Below are positions 52,421-60,496 of a stretch of DNA of 64,000 nt, in pieces. The position numbers and the translations under genes are program-made. Each line of letters opens with the position of its first letter. The first letter of the stretch is position 1. This DNA comes from Limnothrix sp. FACHB-406 (lineage in GTDB: Bacteria; Cyanobacteriota; Cyanobacteriia; CACIAM-69d): positions 1 through 64,000 of the forward strand of contig NZ_JACJSP010000011.1 in assembly GCF_014698235.1 (NCBI RefSeq), in the 5' to 3' direction. The notes beneath the pieces were generated by a model, which was given only the letters and a program-made list of their open reading frames with translations, made no database searches and was not told where the DNA came from.

Positions 52421-52475
52421 CAGAATTTTGCCCAGCAGATTTGCCCCGCAGAATTTTGTACGGCAGGATTTTGCG
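52421..52475. repeat. Imperfect 14-15-bp tandem repeat (about 4 copies)
   Basis: Four units related to GCAGAATTTTGCCCC are arranged in tandem. They differ at several positions, suggesting an old array. Confidence 0.65.
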
Positions 52476-52801
52476 CCGCTTTTCAGAAAGCGTTTTCTTG
52501 AAGAATTTTTGAAAAACCTTCAAGAAGGTTCTGCCAGCTTCGGGCCCCAATCCCGACCCAAGTTTCCCGCAGCAGCAACCCACCGCCGATCGCGTGATTC
52601 GGCTGGGGACGACGGGTTGATTGAGACAACCAGCTCAATCGTTTAACAGGCTGAGTACCGCCCATCACTAACCATCACGAATCAGGTTTGCTCCTTTCCC
52701 GACGAGAGGACATGACGGTACTCCCCAATTCGTTGCTAACAGTCTGGTGACCGATTCCAACGCCAAGTAGTGCAATTTTTGAGTGAAATTTCTGGAGGCA
52801 A

Positions 52802-55048
52802 ATGACTCAAGTCAGAAAGCGAATTCGTCAGCAAGCAGATTCCGAATCTTCCGTGGCTAACGGTGGCGAGCTGGCCAGCGAGTTGGCCCGTGGAGTGAAT
52901 CCCGAAGTTTCCGCAACCCCGATCGCCCCTGGAAGTAAAAACGTGGCAGCAAAAGACGTGAAAGATAGCTCCCGTGACGATGTTCGGCGCTCTGCCCCTA
53001 GCGTAATTCGCAAGCGGAATTCCAACTCCCAAACCACCCCCAAGAAATTGTTGCAAGCAGATCATGCTGCGACCTTGGATCAATCGTTTGCTCAATCAAC
53101 CGATCGCACCTTTTCCCCCTCTATCCCTATGAGTCAAAACCTCGTGACTGCTTCCCCCAGAACTAACTTTTCGGCTGCGCAACCTTCAACCCAATTCATC
53201 AGTAACGGTAAGCCCGGAACGCTGAAAATTATTCCCCTGGGTGGCTTGCACGAAATTGGTAAGAACACCTGCATCTTCGAGTATGAAGATGAAATCATGA
53301 TGCTGGATGCGGGGCTGGCGTTCCCCACCGATGGAATGCACGGCATTCAAATTGTGCTGCCGGATATGACTTATCTGCGGGACAATCGCGAAAAAATTAA
53401 GGGCATGATTGTCACCCACGGTCACGAAGACCACATTGGCGGCATTGCTTTTCACCTGAAGCAAGTGGATATTCCGGTGATCTATGGGCCGCGGCTGGCG
53501 ATGGCGCTGCTGTCGGACAAGTTGGAAGAGGCCGGCGTGAGCGATCGCACGGAAATTCGCACCGTGGGCCCGCGCGAATTTGTGCGGGTGGGAACCAAGT
53601 TTCTGGTGGAGTTTATCCGCAATACCCACTCGATGGCCGATAGCTTTTCGGTGGCGATTCACACGCCGTTGGGTGTGGTGATTCATACGGGTGATTTCAA
53701 GTTTGATCACACGCCCGTTGATGGTGAATATTTCGATCTTCAGCGGTTGGCGGAATACGGTGAAAAGGGCGTTTTGTGCCTGATTAGTGATTCAACCAAC
53801 GCCGAAATTCCTGGTTTCACCCCTTCGGAAAAATCGGTTTATCCGAACTTGGAACGGGCCTTTGCGAAAGCGCCGGGTCGCCTGTTGGTGACAACCTTTG
53901 CGTCATCGGTGCATCGGGTGAACATGATTTTGGACATTGCCCACAAGCAAGGCCGGGTGGTGTCGGTGTTGGGTCGATCGATGCTGAATACGATCGCCCA
54001 TGCACGCAATTTGGGCTATGTGAAATGCCCGGATGATCTGTTCGTGCCGATTCATGAGCTGCAAAATTACCCCGATCACAAGGTGGTGATTTTGACCACC
54101 GGTTCCCAGGGCGAGCCGCTGTCGGCCCTGACGCGAATTTCCAAGGGCGAACATCGCCAAATCAAAATCCGTAATGGGGATACGGTGGTGCTGTCGGCGA
54201 ATCCGATTCCCGGCAACACGATCGCGGTGGTGAACACGATCGACCGGCTGATGATGCTGGGGGCGAATGTGGTCTATGGGCGCGACAAGGGCATTCACGT
54301 TTCCGGTCACGGCTCCCAGGAAGATCACAAGCTGATGATTAGCCTGACGCGGCCCAAGTTCTTCATGCCGGTGCATGGTGAGCACCGGATGTTGGTGAAG
54401 CACGCGGAAATTGCCCAGAGCTTGGGCATTCCGGCGGACAACATGGTGATCATCGAAAATGGCGATGTGGTGGAACTGACCCAGGATTCGATCAAGATTG
54501 GCGATCGGGTTCCTTCGGGGATTGAACTGGTGGATGCGTCTCGATCGGGCGTGGTGAGCGATCGGGCCCTGCGCGAACGGCAACAGTTGGCCAACGAAGG
54601 CCTGGTGACCGTTGCCGCCAGTATCTACAGCACGGGTCAGTTGGCCTGCGATCCTCAGGTACACATGAGCGGTGTGGTTAGCAGCATTGACCCATCCAAG
54701 CTGACTGGGGCGATCGGGGCGACCTTGAAAAACTTCCTCAGCAACCGATTTGAGCGTTTTGTCACCAACCCGGCTCGCCGCAGCGATGACGATATCGATT
54801 GGGGCGGTCTGAAGGTGGAACTGGAGCGCGAGTTCCAGCGGCTGTTGCGTCGTGACTTTGTGGGTACGCCTCAAGTGGTGGTGTTGGTACAGCCGATCGC
54901 GGCTCCGATTTCTGTGCGGCGCGATCGCCCGGCTCCGGCCGCCCCGACGGGCAACACTGCCGTTGCCGCCGACTCGATCGCCCCTGAGTCTCCCGCCACG
55001 CCTTCGGGTCGCCGCCGCCGCCGCACCGCTGCCAGTGTCGCCTCCTAA
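52802..55048 (+). CDS. rnj: Ribonuclease J with long N-terminal extension
   Basis: RNase J is a metallo-β-lactamase/β-CASP endo- and 5'-exoribonuclease for mRNA turnover. The core starts near residue 140 (LKIIPLGGLHEIGKN) and has the zinc motif HGHEDH (His206, His208, Asp210, His211), SDSTNAEIPG, GSQGEPLSAL and SGHGSQEDHK. The C-terminal domain (about 590-690) is present, followed by a Pro/Ala tail ending RRRRR. The 748 aa exceed the usual 600-650 because of about 135 N-terminal Ser/Thr/Arg/Lys-rich, probably disordered residues. GGAGG three nt before ATG 52802 supports this start; the internal ATG 53129 lacks any ribosome-binding site. Confidence 0.94.
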   Translation: MTQVRKRIRQQADSESSVANGGELASELARGVNPEVSATPIAPGSKNVAAKDVKDSSRDDVRRSAPSVIRKRNSNSQTTPKKLLQADHAATLDQSFAQSTDRTFSPSIPMSQNLVTASPRTNFSAAQPSTQFISNGKPGTLKIIPLGGLHEIGKNTCIFEYEDEIMMLDAGLAFPTDGMHGIQIVLPDMTYLRDNREKIKGMIVTHGHEDHIGGIAFHLKQVDIPVIYGPRLAMALLSDKLEEAGVSDRTEIRTVGPREFVRVGTKFLVEFIRNTHSMADSFSVAIHTPLGVVIHTGDFKFDHTPVDGEYFDLQRLAEYGEKGVLCLISDSTNAEIPGFTPSEKSVYPNLERAFAKAPGRLLVTTFASSVHRVNMILDIAHKQGRVVSVLGRSMLNTIAHARNLGYVKCPDDLFVPIHELQNYPDHKVVILTTGSQGEPLSALTRISKGEHRQIKIRNGDTVVLSANPIPGNTIAVVNTIDRLMMLGANVVYGRDKGIHVSGHGSQEDHKLMISLTRPKFFMPVHGEHRMLVKHAEIAQSLGIPADNMVIIENGDVVELTQDSIKIGDRVPSGIELVDASRSGVVSDRALRERQQLANEGLVTVAASIYSTGQLACDPQVHMSGVVSSIDPSKLTGAIGATLKNFLSNRFERFVTNPARRSDDDIDWGGLKVELEREFQRLLRRDFVGTPQVVVLVQPIAAPISVRRDRPAPAAPTGNTAVAADSIAPESPATPSGRRRRRTAASVAS

Positions 55049-55344
55049 GGCCAACACCTGAAATCCGCTGATCGATTGCAATTGGCTGAAAGTTACTTGT
55101 TGAAAGTTGCTGACCGATCGCGGCAATTTCTAATTTCCTAATCTCCAGTAGCACAGTAAGCTTCAGTGGCTGAGTTCAAAAATCCTCCAATTCTTGATCA
55201 ATGTTGGTTGAGAAATGGGATGAGCCAGCCCCCAAAGACTGCTGTGCTACTGCATTGATGAATCGGTTATGAATTTCTTATGAATCTGTGTCAGTACCCC
55301 AAAGTACTGCTCAAATATCCAAATATCCTCTCAGGGGCTTCCAT
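55049..55344. other. Spacer between convergent genes
   Basis: About 300 bp with no gene. The phrase GTTACTTGTTGAAAGTTGCTGA is weakly repeated near 55090-55112. No clear terminator was found. Confidence 0.45.
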
Positions 55345-55965
55345 TTAGGGGGCTTTGCCAGTCACGCAGAACGTCAAAATTCCAAGAATTCGATCGAGCT
55401 GATTGAGGTAATACTCATCTAAATCAATTTCTAAAATTAGTCTGCTGTCGCGATCATGTAGCCCTAAAAACTTCCAAGTGGTTCCAGTGGTCACCACTCC
55501 ATAAACCGAGGAAATGGGATCATTGGCCTGCTGATTGAATCGCCAAGCTGCGACCATTTCAGCCACACATTGCCCCAAACCACTATTGATGTTTTCGCGC
55601 TTGGCTTCTACCAATACCGTCACAGGTGATTTCAGGAGCAATAGTTCGGGCGATCGTGCCACTAAAAAATCGCAACGGCCGTTCAATCCACAGCTCGGAT
55701 CAATATCAAAATCAATCCCAGAAAATAAACTAATTTGCCCTGCCAGTTGTCGCCGCAGCTCCACCAAGATAGGCGCAATAATCCATTCCGATCGGGCCTT
55801 TTCCGTATTACTGGCTAGGGCCAAAGGAACACTTTCTTGCAGCAGTTCCCGCAGGCGATCGCTCGGATTAATCGGCGGCACGGGCGCAAAATGATGAGGT
55901 CGATCGTAGAGATCCAGGGAAAATTGGTCGATCGCCTGAGCCAAACTAAAGTCGCTGTATGCCAT
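55345..55965 (-). CDS. PD-(D/E)XK nuclease-superfamily-like protein
   Basis: A 206-aa soluble protein. The arrangement Glu60 … Asp99 (GRCDFLVA) … Glu120-x-Lys122 (VLVEAKREN) matches the PD-(D/E)XK active-site pattern, and the predicted αβ order (SEWIIAPILVELRRQL, FSGIDFDID, CDFLVA, VTVLVEAK, GQCVAEMVAAWRF, VYGVVTTGTTWKFLGL) fits the restriction-endonuclease-like fold. Related cyanobacterial proteins are annotated as hypothetical, and I cannot name the family. There is no adjacent methyltransferase or toxin-antitoxin partner. Nuclease activity is an inference from motif spacing only. Confidence 0.7.
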   Translation of the reverse strand: MAYSDFSLAQAIDQFSLDLYDRPHHFAPVPPINPSDRLRELLQESVPLALASNTEKARSEWIIAPILVELRRQLAGQISLFSGIDFDIDPSCGLNGRCDFLVARSPELLLLKSPVTVLVEAKRENINSGLGQCVAEMVAAWRFNQQANDPISSVYGVVTTGTTWKFLGLHDRDSRLILEIDLDEYYLNQLDRILGILTFCVTGKAP

Positions 55966-56124
55966 AACCCGCTCTCGATCGATGAGGTATTACCGGCCGT
56001 AAGAGACTAGCTCTATCGCTCGTGCTGCCCCATGTGGGCTAGTTCTTTAATAGGGCGTGGTTCCGATCGTACAGCGCTTCCCCATGGTTGCGAGCCACCG
56101 TTGATCGCGAGTCATTGCTATGCC

Positions 56125-56784
56125 TCACAAAGTTGCGGCTGCGATCGAGTTGGCGAGCTTGTCCGCAATGCCCGCAATCCAGCGCTCGTCTTGGTTGGTG
56201 TAACTGCGGGGGGCGTTGGCTCCCAAAATCAACACGCCCCGATCGCCCAAAGGCTGCACAATCACGCCCTGGGTATTTTCGGGTAAATAGTCAAACTCAA
56301 TGCGGCCGGGATAAACCTTCAAATCCACGAGATAGATCGGTTGTTGTTTATCGATCGCCCGCTGGACGATCGGCCCCGGCTTGACGATCGCTTGCGGGCC
56401 CAAAACACCGCGCCGAAGCAACGTTTGCCCAGCCGTGTGATCGCCCCGGTAAACCACCACCGATCGGGTCACCGTGTTGGTTAGCAACAGGTGGGAAGCC
56501 CAGGCCAGTTCCACCTGCAACGGGCGATCGAGATCGGGCGCTAGCTCAAACCCTTCCGGCCCCGTTAGCTCCACCGCGTCCGGCAACTTGGGTTGCACCC
56601 GCTGCCAGAGCAACCCCGTCAAAATTAAGAAAGCACAGGCGATCGTCCCGGCCACGTCCGATCTCGCCTGCCACTCACTGATTTGAGGAGTCCAGAGCCG
56701 ATTCACAAACAGCCCCACCCCGATCGCCATGCCCACCGCGATCGGCAAATTTTGCAGCCAACGATTGGTTTGAGATCGCGCCAT
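56125..56784 (-). CDS. Probable CCB-type cytochrome b6 heme-attachment (complex C subunit B) assembly protein
   Basis: A 219-aa protein with two transmembrane helices (about residues 12-29 and 45-62) followed by a β-rich soluble domain (VELTGPEGFELAPDL…SVVVYRGDH…QGVIVQPLGDRGVLILGA…ERWIAGIADKLANSI). This architecture matches cyanobacterial 'cofactor assembly of complex C subunit B' proteins (CCB2/CCB4-like), which attach heme ci to cytochrome b6 in thylakoids. Assignment rests on recalled family resemblance. The start is ATG 56784, 23 bp after the rpaB stop, so it is probably co-transcribed with rpaB. Confidence 0.65.
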   Translation of the reverse strand: MARSQTNRWLQNLPIAVGMAIGVGLFVNRLWTPQISEWQARSDVAGTIACAFLILTGLLWQRVQPKLPDAVELTGPEGFELAPDLDRPLQVELAWASHLLLTNTVTRSVVVYRGDHTAGQTLLRRGVLGPQAIVKPGPIVQRAIDKQQPIYLVDLKVYPGRIEFDYLPENTQGVIVQPLGDRGVLILGANAPRSYTNQDERWIAGIADKLANSIAAATL

Positions 56785-56807
56785 AGCTGCCGAGGGCTGC
56801 CGGGCCC

Positions 56808-57536
56808 CTAAACCTCGTTTGCGTCCAGAATGCGTTGGAACAGGTAACCCGTGCCCCGCGCCGTCAGGATTAGTTCTGGATTGCTGGGGTCTTCCTCCAG
56901 CTTGGCCCGCAGTCGAGAAATATGCACATCCACCACGCGGGTGTCCACATGGCGCTCGGGTGTGTAGCCCCAAACTTCCTGCAAAATTTCTGCCCGCGAG
57001 AACGGTTCGCCCGATCGCGACACCAACAGCTCCAACAGGCTAAACTCCATTCCCGTCAGCCGAATTCGCTCATCGCCCTTGTAAACCTGGCGCTTGTTGG
57101 TGTCAATGCGGATGTTGGCCACCTGAATCACGCCAGAGCTGGGAATTCCAGAGGCGTGGTTTTTGTCCACTCGCCGCAACACCGAGCGAATCCGAGCTTC
57201 CAACTCCTTGGGCGAAAAGGGCTTCACCACATAATCATCGGCCCCCAATTCCAGACCCGTGATTCGATCGGCCACATCGCCCAGCGCCGTGAGCATAATG
57301 ATCGGAATATCCGATTCCTTGCGGAGTTCCTGGCACACGCCATAGCCATCCAGCTTCGGCATCATCACATCCAACACCACCAGATCCGGCCCCGCCTTCC
57401 GAAACACGTCCAAGGCTTCTTCGCCATCGGCAGCCGTGACCACCTCATAGCCAATCATGGACAGGCGGGTTTCTAGAATGCGGCGAATGCTGGCTTCGTC
57501 GTCAACAACCAGGATTTTTTCTTTGTGACTATCCAA
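56808..57536 (-). CDS. rpaB: OmpR-type response regulator RpaB (Ycf27)
   Basis: RpaB is the essential high-light/redox regulator that binds HLR1 elements upstream of photosystem and stress genes. The 242-aa protein has a receiver domain (acidic pocket Asp12/Asp13, phospho-acceptor Asp56 in LDVMMPK, Thr83, Lys105) and a C-terminal winged helix (about 130-235, EILQEVWGYTPERHVDTRVVD split over 57 bp). Sequence identity to known RpaB is high by eye throughout. The start codon is TTG 57536, preceded by GGAGGAGG about 8 nt upstream. The cognate kinase NblS/Hik33 is not in the window. It is divergent from radA. Confidence 0.96.
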   Translation of the reverse strand: MDSHKEKILVVDDEASIRRILETRLSMIGYEVVTAADGEEALDVFRKAGPDLVVLDVMMPKLDGYGVCQELRKESDIPIIMLTALGDVADRITGLELGADDYVVKPFSPKELEARIRSVLRRVDKNHASGIPSSGVIQVANIRIDTNKRQVYKGDERIRLTGMEFSLLELLVSRSGEPFSRAEILQEVWGYTPERHVDTRVVDVHISRLRAKLEEDPSNPELILTARGTGYLFQRILDANEV

Positions 57537-57919
57537 GGAGAGGCCTCCTCCAATGGCTTTAACTTCTGCGTGAACTTTTGCGTGTTTTTGAATCGCTATC
57601 TTTCGGCTTTTATCGCTTTATTGTACCGAGGACATTTAAAGAGGCAATTCTAACCGCCGTTTCTCTTCCGTTTTGGAGATTACCAGTTGATCGCGGCGCA
57701 GGTTGAGGGCTGATTTCGTCAAAATGGATTGACAAATTACCCGCTCTGATGTGCGATGGGAGCGCATTTGACCCCAGTTCTTTGGAGTCGGGAATTGTAA
57801 CTGATTGGGAACGCACCCTTTATTAAAAACAAGCGGGGTGTTTGTCGCAATGTTGCAACGAAATTGAAACAATTACAGAAATTTCTTAATTTGTTGCGCT
57901 TTTGTGGATTCTCCTTTCG

Positions 57920-57949
57920 GGGGTTGCCATCCTAGGGGTTGCCATCCTA
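57920..57949. repeat. 15-bp perfect tandem duplication
   Basis: GGGGTTGCCATCCTA occurs twice in tandem in the rpaB-radA spacer. Confidence 0.92.
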
Positions 57950-58036
57950 GGGCAGAGGCTAATTAACGGCACTCGATGGCTGGGAGCACTGAATTGAACC
58001 AGCACCAATTGGGGTGGAAAACGGCGGTCAAGGTCT

Positions 58037-58092
58037 GGATCAACCAGGGCCGGATCAACCAGGGCCGAATCAAGAAGGGCCGGATCAAAGGG
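58037..58092. repeat. 15-bp tandem repeat (3.3 copies) upstream of radA
   Basis: Two perfect copies of GGATCAACCAGGGCC, one diverged copy and a partial fourth end 12 bp before the radA ATG. The partial copy supplies the GGGG run next to the GGGAG ribosome-binding site. The unit is a multiple of three and keeps an upstream frame open, but that frame is not family-like. Confidence 0.9.
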
Positions 58093-58103
58093 GAGACGAT
58101 CGA

Positions 58104-59636
58104 ATGGCGAAGGTAAAAACCCGCTACGTTTGCAGCGCCTGCGGAGGCGTGGAGGCCCAAATGTTCGGGCGCTGTCCCAGTTGTGGCCAGTGGGGCACTT
58201 TGGTGGAAGAGGTGTTGGCTGCGGAACCCAGCACCACGGGCCGGGCCGCCGTGGCCGCCACGACCCGATCGCGCAAGGGATCTCGCCCCCAAGAGCCGGC
58301 CAGCCCGATCGCGGCTCGCACCTTGGCCGAAATTCGCGATCGCCCCCGATCTCGCTGGGCTTCGGGGTTTCGAGAACTCGATCGAGTCCTGGGCGGGGGA
58401 ATTGTGCCCGGCTCCTTGGTGCTGATTGGCGGCGATCCGGGCATTGGTAAATCAACCCTGCTGTTGCAAACGGCTAACCAACTGGCTCGATCTCGCCGGG
58501 TACTCTACGTTTGTGCCGAAGAATCGGGACAGCAGGTGAAACTGCGGGCCCAGCGATTGGGGGTACAGGCTCCGGCTGCGGAACTGATCTCGGGCCAGCT
58601 CCCGGAGGAATCGCCGGACGATCGCGCCGATCTGTACCTGCTGCCGGAAACGGATTTAGAGCCAATTTTGGCGGAAATTGAAAGCTTGCGACCGGCCATC
58701 GCCATCATTGACAGTGTGCAAGCGATTTATCTGCCCGCGCTGGCTTCTGCGCCAGGATCCGTGGCCCAGGTGCGGGAATGTACTTCGGCCCTGATGCGGC
58801 TGGCCAAGCGGCAGGATGTGGCCATGTTGCTGGTGGGCCATGTGACCAAGGAGGGGGCGATTGCCGGGCCCAAGGTGCTGGAGCATTTGGTGGATACGGT
58901 GCTCTATTTTGAGGGCGATCGATTTGCCAGTTTTCGCCTGTTGCGATCGGTTAAAAATCGTTTCGGTGCTACTCAGGAATTGGGGGTGTTTGAAATGGTC
59001 GATCGGGGGCTGTTAGAAGTTGCAAACCCCTCCGCTCTCTTTTTGGGTAACCGAGATGAGCGCGTGCCGGGCACGGCGACCATTGTGGCCTGCGAAGGAA
59101 CCCGCCCGATCGTGGCGGAACTGCAAGCCCTCGTCAGCCCCACGAGCTATTCCTCGCCGCGCCGCGTCACCACGGGCATGGAATATAACCGGCTGCTGCA
59201 AATTTTGGCGGTGCTCGAAAAACGGGTGGGCGTGCCCCTCTCTCGGCTCGATGCCTACGTGTCCACCTCCGGCGGCCTGAGCGTGGAGGAACCGGCGGCC
59301 GACTTGGGTGTGGCCGTGGCCTTGGTGGCCAGTTTCCGCGATCGCATCGTTGATCCGGGCACGGTGCTGATCGGCGAGGTGGGTTTGGGCGGCCAAGTGC
59401 GTCCCGTTTCCCAACTGGAATTACGGCTCAAGGAAGCCGCGAAATTGGGATTTAAACGGGCGATCGTGCCCAAGGGTTCCGATGTACGAATTCGGGGAAT
59501 GGAACTGATTCCCGTGGGGCGGTTGGTGGATGCGATCGGGGCGGCCATGGCGCGATCGATCGCGGCCGATGCCGCCCCCGATCCGGAAACCGGCGATTCG
59601 CACTCAAGCACACCCCAATCCCAAATTGAAGATTGA
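58104..59636 (+). CDS. radA: DNA repair protein RadA (Sms)
   Basis: RadA is a RecA-like helicase that drives branch migration of recombination intermediates. The 510-aa protein has a C4 zinc finger (CSAC at 10-13, CPSC at 24-27), Walker A GGDPGIGKST (about 110), the RadA-specific KNRFG motif (about 284) and a C-terminal Lon-protease-like domain (about 330-485). An Arg/Pro-rich linker (about 45-85) follows the zinc finger. ATG 58104 is set by GGGAG eight nt upstream. It is divergent from rpaB and nearly abuts a convergent membrane-protein gene (14 bp). Confidence 0.96.
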   Translation: MAKVKTRYVCSACGGVEAQMFGRCPSCGQWGTLVEEVLAAEPSTTGRAAVAATTRSRKGSRPQEPASPIAARTLAEIRDRPRSRWASGFRELDRVLGGGIVPGSLVLIGGDPGIGKSTLLLQTANQLARSRRVLYVCAEESGQQVKLRAQRLGVQAPAAELISGQLPEESPDDRADLYLLPETDLEPILAEIESLRPAIAIIDSVQAIYLPALASAPGSVAQVRECTSALMRLAKRQDVAMLLVGHVTKEGAIAGPKVLEHLVDTVLYFEGDRFASFRLLRSVKNRFGATQELGVFEMVDRGLLEVANPSALFLGNRDERVPGTATIVACEGTRPIVAELQALVSPTSYSSPRRVTTGMEYNRLLQILAVLEKRVGVPLSRLDAYVSTSGGLSVEEPAADLGVAVALVASFRDRIVDPGTVLIGEVGLGGQVRPVSQLELRLKEAAKLGFKRAIVPKGSDVRIRGMELIPVGRLVDAIGAAMARSIAADAAPDPETGDSHSSTPQSQIED

Positions 59637-59650
59637 GTGAGCCTGTAGAG

Positions 59651-60157
59651 CTAACGACCAGACAGCGTGAAATTGAAAAGATTTCCTAAAGCGATACCCA
59701 AGCCTGTGCTAGCGGAACCAGTGATTCCACCCCAAAATAACGCCCTGAGTTTTCCAACCATTAATCGCAAATTATCAATGGCAAAAAACTGTAGAGCAGA
59801 TGCAATTAACGGCACTGTAATGGGCAAGGCCCAGGGAATGACCGCTAGCCCTGCGCCAGATGTGAAAACCAAAGCAACAACAATGACTACGCCACCCGCC
59901 AGTCCGCCAATTGCTAAAATTCGTAATCCCGCCACAATTCCAATGACTGGCAATACTAGGGGAATCGCCATAGAATAAGCCACACCTAGCAGCGACATAG
60001 AAAAGTCGGGACTGGTGAAAGCGGCTCTCAGAAACAAACCCGTGAGCAGATGGAAAAGACCACTTCCTGCAAGTTGTAAGTAGGCTTTTCTAGCGGCTGC
60101 TTGATCATCAAGAGAGCTAACAAGTCGGCTAATTCGGGTTTCTTTTTTCATTGGCAT
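59651..60157 (-). CDS. Membrane protein of unknown function
   Basis: About 168 aa with four hydrophobic segments (FHLLTGLFLRAAF; MAIPLVLPVIGIVAGLRILA; GGVVIVVALVFTSGAGLAVI; WALPITVPLIASALQFFAI) after a basic N-terminus (MPMKKETRISRLVSS). The C-terminus is Gly-rich (GGITGSASTGLGIALGN). The first or second ATG (60157 or 60151) may be the start; neither has a ribosome-binding site. No family recognised. Confidence 0.65.
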   Translation of the reverse strand: MPMKKETRISRLVSSLDDQAAARKAYLQLAGSGLFHLLTGLFLRAAFTSPDFSMSLLGVAYSMAIPLVLPVIGIVAGLRILAIGGLAGGVVIVVALVFTSGAGLAVIPWALPITVPLIASALQFFAIDNLRLMVGKLRALFWGGITGSASTGLGIALGNLFNFTLSGR

Positions 60158-60496
60158 AACAATCAATTGACTATGAATTGGAGGCAATGCCTTGTGATGA
60201 CAGACTTTGGGGCTGATCCGAAGTATGCCGAAAACGAAAACAAAAAAGTTACGACAACCTCAAAAATAAGATTGTCTTGAAACCTGCTTCTACAGCAACG
60301 CAAGTTATTGCATTAAATTGGGCTGTTTGATTGTTTCTTGCACGGTTATACAAAAAATCCTCCCGGAATGAGGAGGATCTCAAAGATCTGAAACATGATC
60401 ATGATCGAGATTATGATCGATGGCCCCGCCGTTTCAACGATGTTGCAGTCTGCACTAGCTGGGCACTTCACCCGATCCGACAACTGGAAAATTTGT
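60158..60496. other. Spacer upstream of the membrane-protein gene
   Basis: About 340 bp, AT-rich, without a gene. It contains the minus-strand terminator of the deaminase-like gene (60352-60378). Confidence 0.5.
60352..60378 (-). terminator. Rho-independent terminator of the deaminase-like gene
   Basis: On the minus strand ATCCTCC pairs with GGAGGAT (8-nt loop), followed by a TTTTTT tract. It begins about 120 bp past the stop codon. Confidence 0.85.

Larger units (their letters stand above)
51259..52801. other. Long AT-richer non-coding stretch between dapA and rnj
   Basis: About 1540 bp, clearly lower in GC and poorer in HIP1 sites than the flanking DNA. No frame longer than about 120 codons is open, and none shows a ribosome-binding site with a family-like product. 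It contains two sets of short imperfect tandem repeats (52207-52244, 52421-52475). It may be decayed coding DNA or the remains of a mobile element, but no transposase fragment was recognised. The rnj promoter and leader lie at its right end. Confidence 0.55.
57537..58103. other. Divergent spacer rpaB / radA with tandem duplications
   Basis: About 570 bp. It contains a 15-bp perfect duplication at 57920-57949 and another 15-bp array at 58037-58092 next to radA. No gene recognised; no clear HLR1 pair was found, so rpaB autoregulation is not shown. Confidence 0.55.

Noticed and set aside
52281-52646. 121-codon frame upstream of rnj
   Set aside because: TTG start without ribosome-binding site; it crosses an imperfect tandem repeat and has no recognisable fold.
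53129-55048. Shorter RNase J starting at the internal ATG
   Set aside because: The sequence before it is pyrimidine-rich with no Shine-Dalgarno, whereas GGAGG precedes ATG 52802.
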